Assembly (NCBI GenBank): GCA_007131465.1 | Contig: SLQN01000052.1 | Span: 1 to 7,068, forward strand | Direction of reading: 5' to 3' | Length of the DNA: 7,068 nt | Source of the DNA: Paracoccaceae bacterium | Lineage (GTDB): Bacteria > Pseudomonadota > Alphaproteobacteria > Rhodobacterales > Rhodobacteraceae | Shown here: positions 1 to 5,766 of the stretch, one piece after another | Layout: each line of letters opens with the position of its first letter | Numbering within the stretch: the stretch's first letter is position 1 | The notes under the pieces: generated by a model | Database searches by the model: none | What the model was told of the DNA's origin: nothing | Seen by the model: only the letters and a program-made list of their open reading frames with translations | Program-made: the position numbers and the translations under genes

Positions 1-577
1 AGGTGCCGGGGGCGTCGCGTCACAGCATCTGGCGCTGGCGGATGGCGATCATCAACGCCTTGAAGCCGGAGGCCGACGACAGCCTTGCCGGCATCGTCGA
101 AGGTTGCCATCGGAGCAGGGGCGGTTTGGCGACACCGCCTCCAGGGGGCTGTCGGGCCTGGGAGAAGAAGCTCCTCGCAGCAACCGATCGCGCCGGCCAC
201 CGCGCCTTCGAGGGCATCGCCGACGCGGGCCAGGCGGCGATCTCCGGCGCCCTGCTGCCCGTGATGGCGCCCGACGCGGTGCTCTGCACGGACGGCTTCG
301 TCACCTGCGAGCGGATCGCGAAGGACGCGCGCATCCCCCACTTCGCGCTCACCGCCGGGCGGGGGACGAAGCGCACCCGCGCAGCCACCTCATCACACTG
401 TCAACGCCCTGATCGGCCGGGTCCGCGCCTTCATGCGGCCCTTCTGCGGGCCTGCGTCAAAGACCCTTGCAGCATATCGGCCGCTGGCGCGCCGCACGGA
501 GTAATGCAGACCGCTCCTGCCTGGACGCCCACAGGCTGCTGCTCGCTTCAGGCCCTCGCACCAACACGGTTTACTGA
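1..577 (+). pseudogene. IS1595-family (ISXO2-like) transposase, 3' remnant, frameshifted
   Basis: Decayed DDE-type transposase; its N-terminal part lies before the window. Recognisable family blocks, read across frames, are HSIWRWRMAIINAL (from about position 24), SLAGIVE (about 81-101), RAWEKKLLAATDRAGHRAFE (about 156-215), the DAVLCTDGF block with the second catalytic Asp (about 273-300), VNALIGRVRAFMRPFCGPASK (400-462) and GRWRAARSNADRS (from 479), ending at TGA 575-577. Frame 3 is open to about 377. One base is then lost near 376-380, another near 394-398, and one is gained near 478, which moves the reading through frames 2 and 1 and back to 2. Directly after GIVE (position 101) the segment that normally carries the first catalytic Asp (ADET-like) is missing, so an internal deletion is also likely. 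The protein cannot be made intact and should be inactive. Family assignment rests on remembered block similarity and is fairly sure. Confidence 0.75.
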
Positions 578-605
578 CACCGCCCTTATGCAGGTGTTAG
601 AACCA
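1..605 (+). mobile_element. Partial IS1595-type insertion sequence remnant; right end approximate
   Basis: This is the right part of the insertion element carrying the broken transposase. The left end and left inverted repeat are outside the window. The right end is inferred to lie within about 30 bp after the transposase stop. The stretch at 594-605 (GGTGTTAGAACC) is a candidate terminus, because base composition shifts to more AT-rich spacer just beyond it. No terminal repeat pair or target-site duplication can be tested here. Confidence 0.4.
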
Positions 606-780
606 CAGCAAGAGAGCTTGCAATTCGAATTGATTAACTAGAAGTAGTATGGGCTGTTTTGCGCTACCCGAATTCTTTTCGCTGAAATCTGAAGTCGGAT
701 TCAAGGTTGCTGCGAGCCGCTATCTGAGAAGCGTTGAGATTGGGTCTATCCGTCCGCTCTGGGCTCCCTTCGTCCCCCCC
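578..780. other. Non-coding spacer between IS remnant and recO
   Basis: About 200 bp, visibly more AT-rich than the flanking genes. It contains a perfect 12-bp palindrome at 621-632 and ends in a run of eight C (774-781) against the recO stop codon. An ATG at 649 opens a frame that runs on through the antisense of recO, but it shows no recognisable protein. No convincing rho-independent terminator is seen for recO, which is transcribed towards this spacer. Confidence 0.5.
621..632. repeat. Perfect 12-bp palindrome CAATTCGAATTG
   Basis: The sequence equals its own reverse complement over all 12 bases. It lies about 20-30 bp beyond the probable right end of the IS remnant, in AT-richer DNA. 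It could be a protein-binding site or chance; nothing in the context fixes a role. Confidence 0.4.
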
Positions 781-1491
781 CTACCCCAAGGCCGCCACCA
801 ATCGCGCGCGCGCCTCCGGCAAGGGACGTCCCATCGCCTCGGCCAGCCAGTGGTGCAGGAAATGCCCGCTCAGATGCAGCGCAGCACGCGCTGTCACATG
901 GTCAAACGCCGCATCCGACACCAGCGCCTGCGGCAGCACCAGAAGCCGCGCGGCGAATTCGCCCGCCGCCGCCTCTGTCACCGCCCGCCCGGTGCGCGGC
1001 GAGACATAGGCCAGCCCCTCGCGTGCCCCTGTCACCGCGCATTGGTCGAGATCGAGCCCGAAGCCCGTCTCCTCCAGCAACACCAGTTCCCAGCGTGCAT
1101 AGTCGCGCAGCCAGCCGGGCTGGCCCAGACTGTCCAGCATCGCCACGCTCGCCGCATAAAGCCCCGGATAGGCCATGCGTTCAGGCAGCGCATAGCGGCA
1201 GAGCGCGCAGGCCGAAGACAGCGCCGCAAGCGCCAGCCGGTCGCCCAGCACAGGGCCCGCGCGCGCGCGCATCAGTTCGGGCGTGAACGTGCCCAGATGG
1301 TCGTGCAGACGCGCGCGCCAGGCAAGGTCTAGCTGCGCGCCGGGTTGCAGCACCGGGGCCATGCGCCGCGACACGCCGCCGCGCACGATCCCGGCATGGC
1401 GTCCGTGCAGGCCCGTGAACACCTCGATCCGGGCACTGGTTTCGCCATGTGGCGTTACACTCAGCAAGAAGCCTTCGTCGCGCCAGTCCAT
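781..1491 (-). CDS. recO: DNA repair protein RecO
   Basis: RecO acts in the RecFOR pathway: it binds single-stranded DNA and SSB, and with RecR helps load RecA at gaps; it also anneals strands. The 236-residue length fits the family. The N-terminal OB-fold covers about residues 1-80 (start MDWRDEGFLLSVTPHGE; VRGGVSRR at about 37-43), and a helical domain follows. The family's mid-protein signature is at about residues 135-155, WELVLLEETGFGLDLDQCAVTG, and the C-terminal helices contain HFLHHWLAEAMG. The start at 1491 is preceded by purine-rich GAGG and GGGG stretches. The gene is divergent from the Pr6Pr gene (88-bp gap) and its end faces the IS remnant. In many alphaproteobacteria recO lies near era and rnc; neither is adjacent here. 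Residues 75-80 are encoded by an alternating CG tract at about 1258-1270. Confidence 0.93.
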   Translation of the reverse strand: MDWRDEGFLLSVTPHGETSARIEVFTGLHGRHAGIVRGGVSRRMAPVLQPGAQLDLAWRARLHDHLGTFTPELMRARAGPVLGDRLALAALSSACALCRYALPERMAYPGLYAASVAMLDSLGQPGWLRDYARWELVLLEETGFGLDLDQCAVTGAREGLAYVSPRTGRAVTEAAAGEFAARLLVLPQALVSDAAFDHVTARAALHLSGHFLHHWLAEAMGRPLPEARARLVAALG

Positions 1492-1516
1492 GCCTGCCCC
1501 GCCTCACATTTCCAGC

Positions 1517-1545
1517 AGCAAGGCTTTTCCCGGCCCCCCTGTCAA
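1517..1545 (-). promoter_or_regulatory. Candidate recO promoter (TTGACA -35)
   Basis: On the minus strand a perfect TTGACA occupies 1545-1540. After a 17-bp spacer comes CTTGCT (1522-1517), a weak -10. Transcription would begin near 1510, leaving a leader of about 18 nt before the recO ATG. The spacing is right and the -35 is perfect, but the -10 matches the consensus at only two of six positions. Confidence 0.35.
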
Positions 1546-1579
1546 CCTAGGTTCTTCCCAGGAAAGTGCGAGATGCAGG

Positions 1580-2200
1580 ATGGACCAGAAATATCGTATC
1601 ACTGCCGGGCTGATCGGCGCGATCGGGCTGGCGGCGCTTGGCGTGCAACTGGGGTTGCGGCTGGGGCGCGGGCAAAGCCTTGGCCCGGCGCTGTGGTCGA
1701 TGGCGGGGTTCTTTACCATCCTGACCAACCTGCTGATGACAGCGACCATGCTGACAATCGCCGCCACCGGGCGACGATTGCCCTTCGGCTGGATGAGCAT
1801 GGTGACCCTGTCGATGATCATGGTCGGGCTGGTCTATCACACGATCCTTGCGCAACATTTCAGCTTTTCCGGGCTGCGCTGGTGGGTGGACATGGCGCTG
1901 CATTCCATCCTTCCGGCCCTGATGCTGTGGTTCTGGCTGATGGAAACCAGCCGCAACGATCCGCGTGGGGGTCAGCCGCTGTGGTGGCTTTTGTGGCCTG
2001 CGGGGTACGCGGTCTATGCGCTGGTGCGCGGGGCGCTGACGGGGCGCTATCCCTATCCGTTCCTGAACCTCGACGAGCTGGGGGCAGGGGCAGTCGCGCT
2101 GAACATGGCCGGAATGGTGGCGGTCTTTGCGGCGCTCGCCTATGCGCTGAACGCCATTGGCCGGGTCATGCCGCTGCGCGCCGCCTATGCCGAAAGATAA
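1580..2200 (+). CDS. Pr6Pr-type six-helix integral membrane protein, function unknown
   Basis: A 206-residue inner-membrane protein with six likely membrane segments at about residues 7-27, 36-62, 68-92, 101-121, 133-152 and 168-191. It has no cleavable signal peptide. Family-type features are FTILTNLL (45-52), YHTIL (86-90), a His in helix 4 (H109, in ALHSILP) and the polar-aromatic GRYPYPFLNL (155-164) before the last helix. These match the 'Pr6Pr' (predicted six-transmembrane) group, whose biochemical role is not established; a distant relation to FAR-17a/AIG1-like proteins is possible. The ATG at 1580 is the only sensible start, since the open frame upstream of it lies opposite recO. A Shine-Dalgarno-like AGGAAAG lies at 1560-1566, rather far away. 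The gene is divergent from recO and convergent with glk, overlapping glk's end by 16 bp. Nothing links it to sugar use. Confidence 0.8.
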   Translation: MDQKYRITAGLIGAIGLAALGVQLGLRLGRGQSLGPALWSMAGFFTILTNLLMTATMLTIAATGRRLPFGWMSMVTLSMIMVGLVYHTILAQHFSFSGLRWWVDMALHSILPALMLWFWLMETSRNDPRGGQPLWWLLWPAGYAVYALVRGALTGRYPYPFLNLDELGAGAVALNMAGMVAVFAALAYALNAIGRVMPLRAAYAER

Positions 2201-3132
2201 GCCGCACAGCCGGTCAGCGCCGCAAAGTCGTCCTCCACGATCGCCACGGGAAACCGCGCTACCGTGTCCGAGAACCGGCCCATATCGGTAAAGCCCGCAT
2301 CAAACCCGAACCGATCCAGCCAGGGCGCAATCGCCCGCGCGACACCGCCGATCAGGAAGATGCCCCCCACTGGCAACGTGATCAACGCCAGATCAGCCGT
2401 CACCTGCGCCAGAAGCCGCACATAATGCCGCCCTACGGCCTGCGCCAGCGCGTCCCCCTCCTCCAGCGCCGCCATGATCGCGGCGGCGTCCAGCGCGCGC
2501 GACGATTTCGCCTCGGCCGCGTGGAAGGCATACAGCCGCTCCAGCCCGGAACCCGACAGCACATCCTCGACAGACGGAAAGCCCCGCCGCGCTGTCAGCC
2601 AGTCCGCCAGCCGGTAATCGAGCGGCCCACGCAGCGGCAGATGGATATGCCCGGCCTCGGCGGCGGGCACGACATGGCCTGCCCCCACAGGCAGGACGGG
2701 CGCTGCGTTCACCCCGGTTCCCAGCCCGATCACCAGCCGCGCGCCATCCTCGCGCTGGCCCGCGCGCACGATGCGCAGATGTGTCGCGGGCAGATATGGC
2801 ACGGCATGGCCCTGCGCCTGCAAATCGTTCAGAAGCGCAACCTGGCCAAGGCCGGTTGCCTGCGCCAGAGCCTCCGCATCCACGCTCCAGCCCAGATTGG
2901 TCATCTCCGCGAAGGCCCCGCGTACAGGCCCGGCCAGCGCGATTGCGGCGCGCGCGGGCCGGGTCGGATGGCGCGCAAGATAGGCCTGCAACACGCCTTC
3001 CAGCCCGTCAAACTCGGCATTGCGAAACCGCGCGGTGGACCCTGTCACCAGAACCCGCCCGCGCGCCAGTGCGACGCGCGTATTCGTGCCGCCAACATCG
3101 GCCACCAGCACCGGGCTGTCATTTGCTGTCAT
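2185..3132 (-). CDS. glk: Glucokinase (Glk family)
   Basis: Cytoplasmic ATP:glucose 6-phosphotransferase that traps glucose released from imported glucosides. The 315-residue length is typical of the bacterial Glk family (hexokinase-like fold). Visible motifs are the phosphate-1 loop ADVGGTNTRVAL (residues 11-22), the glucose-contact segment NLGW (79-82), LND with the likely catalytic base D103, the GLGTGVNAA loop (136-144), EAGH (E159, H162) matching the glucose-contacting Glu and His of E. coli Glk, LSGSGLERLY (192-201) and the adenosine-side IGGVA (261-265). The zinc-binding cysteine cluster of ROK-type glucokinases is absent. The start is 13 bp after the GH1 stop, with only a weak ACGGAC-like ribosome site, so translation is probably coupled to the upstream gene. 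It is the last gene of the aglR-GH1-glk cluster, and its 3' end overlaps the convergent Pr6Pr gene. Confidence 0.92.
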   Translation of the reverse strand: MTANDSPVLVADVGGTNTRVALARGRVLVTGSTARFRNAEFDGLEGVLQAYLARHPTRPARAAIALAGPVRGAFAEMTNLGWSVDAEALAQATGLGQVALLNDLQAQGHAVPYLPATHLRIVRAGQREDGARLVIGLGTGVNAAPVLPVGAGHVVPAAEAGHIHLPLRGPLDYRLADWLTARRGFPSVEDVLSGSGLERLYAFHAAEAKSSRALDAAAIMAALEEGDALAQAVGRHYVRLLAQVTADLALITLPVGGIFLIGGVARAIAPWLDRFGFDAGFTDMGRFSDTVARFPVAIVEDDFAALTGCAAYLSA

Positions 3133-3145
3133 GTCCGTACCACTT

Positions 3146-4468
3146 TCATGCGCGCGCCAGCGCCTGTTTCAGGGCCAGATAGGATGCCTTGGGCCGACGC
3201 TGCAAGCTGTCGAAATCGACATGCACCAGCCCGAAGCGTTTCTCATAACCCAGCGCCCATTCGTAATTGTCCAGAAGCGACCAGATGACATAGCCTTTCA
3301 GGGCCACACCTTCGGCAATCGCCCGCTGCGCCTGCGCAAGATGCTGGTTCAGATACTCCATGCGCGCGGCGTCAGGCTGGTCGGGCTGGTCGGGATTGGC
3401 CATGCCGTTTTCGGTCACATACAGCGGCAGGTCGCCTGTATATCCTTGCGCGAAGGTCAGGAAATGATGCAGCCCCTCGGGGCAGATTTCCCAGCCCATC
3501 TGGGTTTGCGGCAGATTGCCCACATGCTCGGACAGATGCGGCCAGGGGCCATCGGCATGGGCGATGCGCTTGCAGGTGTAGTAATTCAGCCCCAGCCAGT
3601 CCAGCGGCTGGCAGATCGTTGCCATATCGTCCTGCCAACCGCGGGGCATGTGCGGGCCAAGCCCGTCCAGCACATCTGCCGGGTATTCCCCCTGGAACAT
3701 CGCGCCCAGAAACCAGCGGTTATAGATACCGTCATAAAGCGTCGCCGCCGCGCGGTCCTCGGCGCTGTCCGTCAGCGGCAGGGCATATTCGAAATTGCAC
3801 ACGGCCCCCAGATTGCCCATGCCAAGCCCGCGCATCACCTCTGTCGCGCGCCCATGCGCCAGCCCCACATGATGCATCGCGCGGGCCGCCGCGCGGATGT
3901 CGCGCAAGCCCGGCGCATGATGGCCCAGGAAATGCGACAGCCAGCCCACGCACCACGGCTCGTTTATGGGCGCGGCGGACCAGACGCGGTCGCCGATCCG
4001 TTCGCACAGCACCTGCGCATAATCGGCAAACCACCCCGCGATGTCGCGGTTGCGCCAGCCCCCAAGATCGGCCAGCGCGGATGGCAATTCCCAGTGATAC
4101 AGCGTCAGCGCGGGCCTGAGCCCCCGCGCCAGCATTCCGTCCACCAACCGGTCATAGAAATCGAGGCCTTGCGCATTCACCGCCCCGCGCCCATCGGGCA
4201 TGACCCGCGCCCAGGACGCGGAAAAGCGGTAGATATCAAAACCCCCGTCGCGGATCAGGTCCAGATCTTCCGCCCAGCGATGGTAATGGTCGCAGCCGCG
4301 CGCGCCATCCTCGGCGCGCACCACATTGCCCGGCGTCGCGGCGAAGTCATCCCAATGGGTGCGCCCCGCACCCCCGAAGGCATGGCCCTCGATCTGATAG
4401 GCCGATGTCGCCACCCCGAACAGGAAATCAGGCGGGAAATCGGCGCGCTTGAAACTGATCCCGCTCAT
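3146..4468 (-). CDS. bglA: GH1 family beta-glucosidase
   Basis: Retaining beta-glycosidase of family GH1, which hydrolyses beta-glucosides such as cellobiose or aryl glucosides. It has no signal peptide, so it acts in the cytoplasm. The 440 residues cover a complete (beta/alpha)8 barrel: FLFGVATSAYQIEG (16-28, with Q26), RFSASWARVMP (81-91), LYHWELP (123-129, with H125), acid/base E170 in INEPW, NYYT (295-298), nucleophile E353 in YVTENG, and the sugar-binding WSLLDNYEWALGY (396-408, with W396, E403, W404). Both catalytic glutamates are present. The acid/base motif reads P-I-N-E-P where the family usually has T-x-N-E-P. The start codon overlaps the aglR stop as ATGA, and glk follows 13 bp downstream, so the released glucose can be phosphorylated at once. 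The symbol reflects the family only; true substrate preference (gluco-, galacto- or fucoside) cannot be read from the sequence. Confidence 0.92.
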   Translation of the reverse strand: MSGISFKRADFPPDFLFGVATSAYQIEGHAFGGAGRTHWDDFAATPGNVVRAEDGARGCDHYHRWAEDLDLIRDGGFDIYRFSASWARVMPDGRGAVNAQGLDFYDRLVDGMLARGLRPALTLYHWELPSALADLGGWRNRDIAGWFADYAQVLCERIGDRVWSAAPINEPWCVGWLSHFLGHHAPGLRDIRAAARAMHHVGLAHGRATEVMRGLGMGNLGAVCNFEYALPLTDSAEDRAAATLYDGIYNRWFLGAMFQGEYPADVLDGLGPHMPRGWQDDMATICQPLDWLGLNYYTCKRIAHADGPWPHLSEHVGNLPQTQMGWEICPEGLHHFLTFAQGYTGDLPLYVTENGMANPDQPDQPDAARMEYLNQHLAQAQRAIAEGVALKGYVIWSLLDNYEWALGYEKRFGLVHVDFDSLQRRPKASYLALKQALARA

Positions 4469-5493
4469 CGGGCCGGCCCTGTGGATGCGCCCAGCACCAG
4501 CGAAGTTTCCATCAATTCGGTCAGCGGGCCGGACCCGGGCTGCGTCACCAGTGTCAGCAGCATCCGCGCGGCGCGGCGCCCAGCCTCGCGCACCGAGGAT
4601 CGTGTGGCCGTGAACATGGGCACATCTCCTTCATTGGGCAGATAGGACAATTCGTCGTCATGCGTCACGATAGACACATCGCGCCCCAGTTTCAGCCCCA
4701 TATCCGACAATCCGCGCCGCAACCCATAGGCCACGATCATAGAGGACGCCATAAACGCCGTCGGCGGGTCGGGCAGTTGCATCATTTCCTGCGCGGCGCG
4801 GTGGCCGTATGGTTCTGTCATCGGGGCCTGCCGCATAAGATGCGGGTCAGGCAAAATCCCGGCCTCCGCCAGCGCCTCCAGATAGCCTGCGCGTCGGCGG
4901 GCGGCGAAATCCATCGCTTCCAGACCATTGACCAAAGCGATTCGCCTGTGCCCGAAATCCAGCAGGAACTGCGTGGCCCGACGAAACGACCGCTGGTTGT
5001 TGATATCCAGCCAAGAATAGGGCGCGTTCGCGGCACTGGTGCGTCCATGCACCAGAAACGGAACGCCCAGCTCTGCCAGCAGCGCCACGCGCCGGTCATC
5101 GGTGCGCGGCCCGTGCACGATCACCCCGTCCACGGCCCCGCGCGCCATCAGATCACCATAAGCGTGCTCCTCGTCATCATCGGCGACAACGCGCAGGATC
5201 ATCTCATAGCCGGACTGGCTGTATATTTCGCCGGCGCCTGCGATGAAATCGGCAAAGATAGGGTTCACGATCTCATGGCTGGTCGAGGCGGGAATGACAT
5301 GGCCAATCGCCTGCGCGCGGCCCGTGGCCAGGCTTTTGGCGCGGGTATTGGGGTGATAGTTCGCGCGTTCGGCGGCTTTCTTCACCCGTTCGCGCGTGGC
5401 GGCATTGACCTCGGGAAATCCATTGAGCGCGCGGCTGACTGTCGTGGGCGACAGCCCCAGCGAGGCAGCCAGCTGTTTCAGGGTGACGCTCAT
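4465..5493 (-). CDS. aglR: LacI-family transcriptional regulator, AglR-like
   Basis: DNA-binding repressor of the LacI/GalR family, 342 residues, usual length. The N-terminal helix-turn-helix is at about residues 3-25, with recognition helix TTVSRALNG (17-25). A hinge helix NTRAKSLATG (49-58) follows, then a periplasmic-binding-protein-like effector domain (about 61-335) with WLDINNQRSFRRATQFLLDFGHRRIALVNG (161-190) and IVTHDDELSYLP (275-286). Its position divergent from aglE, and heading an operon with glycosidase and glucokinase genes, argues for control of glucoside uptake; alpha-glucoside regulators called AglR occupy this place in alphaproteobacteria. The inducer could be a glucoside or glucose. 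No good Shine-Dalgarno site precedes the ATG, and a candidate operator (5501-5514) sits 8 bp upstream of it, which suggests autorepression. LacI membership is certain; the AglR name rests on context. Confidence 0.83.
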   Translation of the reverse strand: MSVTLKQLAASLGLSPTTVSRALNGFPEVNAATRERVKKAAERANYHPNTRAKSLATGRAQAIGHVIPASTSHEIVNPIFADFIAGAGEIYSQSGYEMILRVVADDDEEHAYGDLMARGAVDGVIVHGPRTDDRRVALLAELGVPFLVHGRTSAANAPYSWLDINNQRSFRRATQFLLDFGHRRIALVNGLEAMDFAARRRAGYLEALAEAGILPDPHLMRQAPMTEPYGHRAAQEMMQLPDPPTAFMASSMIVAYGLRRGLSDMGLKLGRDVSIVTHDDELSYLPNEGDVPMFTATRSSVREAGRRAARMLLTLVTQPGSGPLTELMETSLVLGASTGPAR

Positions 5494-5500
5494 GTTTTAG

Positions 5501-5514
5501 CCAAACCGTGTTGG
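5501..5514. promoter_or_regulatory. Candidate AglR operator 1 (aglR-proximal)
   Basis: CCAAACCGTGTTGG is an imperfect palindrome with CCAA/TTGG arms around a central CG, the usual layout for LacI-family sites. It lies 8 bp upstream of the aglR start codon and matches operator 2 at 10 of 14 positions. Repression of aglR by its own product would follow. Its assignment to AglR is inference. Confidence 0.5.
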
Positions 5515-5628
5515 AACCGGCCTGATCTAACCAAATTCTGGCGACGGTGGAAAGGTCTTTGTTTCAGAAGCGTTTTTCTGCACCTGCGAAAAGAGCATTA
5601 AAATTCATGGGTTTCCTTAGAAAAGGAT

Positions 5629-5657
5629 TTGACAGAACATGCAAGTTGCTCCAACCT
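5629..5657 (+). promoter_or_regulatory. Candidate aglE promoter (TTGACA -35)
   Basis: A perfect TTGACA lies at 5629-5634. With a 17-bp spacer the -10 would be CAACCT (5652-5657), which is poor, as is common in activated or GC-rich alphaproteobacterial promoters. The predicted start of transcription near 5664 sits directly before operator 2, so a bound repressor would block initiation. The leader to aglE would be about 100 nt. Confidence 0.4.
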
Positions 5658-5665
5658 GCGCCAAT

Positions 5666-5679
5666 CCAAAGCGGTTTGA
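5666..5679. promoter_or_regulatory. Candidate AglR operator 2 (aglE-proximal)
   Basis: CCAAAGCGGTTTGA contains the near-palindrome CAAAGCGGTTTG around a central CG and shares CCAAAnCGnnTTGR with operator 1. It lies just after the predicted aglE transcription start, a classic place for LacI-type repression. The two operator centres are 165 bp apart. The sharing of an unusual pattern by two sites in one 273-bp spacer is the main support. Confidence 0.5.
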
Positions 5680-5704
5680 GTAATGGATTTCTAAACTGCT
5701 GGGA

Positions 5705-5716
5705 TGCTGATCAGCA
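5705..5716. repeat. Perfect 12-bp palindrome TGCTGATCAGCA in the aglE leader
   Basis: All 12 bases are self-complementary, and the site lies 51 bp upstream of the aglE start. It has no LacI-type central CG, so it differs from the two AglR candidates. It could bind a second, dimeric regulator or be chance; too little loop exists for a good RNA hairpin. Confidence 0.4.
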
Positions 5717-5754
5717 CAAGCAAAAGAATTGTGCATAAACACGAAGTCAACCTT

Positions 5755-5760
5755 GGGAGG
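5755..5760 (+). promoter_or_regulatory. aglE ribosome binding site
   Basis: GGGAGG is a strong Shine-Dalgarno site that decides between two in-frame ATGs. The ATG at 5761 abuts it with no spacer, while the ATG at 5767 is 6 bases away, the preferred distance. The start at 5767 also gives a standard signal peptide beginning MKTR. Confidence 0.85.
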
Positions 5761-5766
5761 ATGACA

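Noticed and set aside
774..781. Run of eight C next to the recO stop as a phase-variation tract
   Set aside because: Only its last base falls in the gene, as part of the stop codon, so slippage would not change the RecO reading frame; only sequencing accuracy could be affected.
649..1332. Possible gene starting at ATG 649
   Set aside because: Only about 40 codons lie outside recO; the rest is its antisense. There is no clear ribosome site and no recognisable protein.
1345..3288. Very long open frame on the plus strand across recO, the Pr6Pr gene and glk
   Set aside because: It runs antisense to glk and recO and out of frame with the Pr6Pr gene; its product is rich in His, Arg, Pro and Gln with no recognisable domain, as expected for a high-GC shadow frame.
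3020..4645. Long plus-strand open frame opposite the GH1 gene
   Set aside because: The minus strand encodes an unmistakable GH1 enzyme over the same stretch, and the plus-strand product shows no family motif.
4660..5601. Plus-strand open frame opposite aglR
   Set aside because: Low-complexity, basic product antisense to a clear LacI-family gene, and it enters the regulatory spacer without a plausible ribosome site.
5663..5689. AATCCA/TGGATT hairpin in the aglE leader as an attenuator or riboswitch
   Set aside because: Six-base arms with a 15-base loop are weak, no U-tract or conserved aptamer pattern follows, and the stretch is better explained by the overlapping operator.
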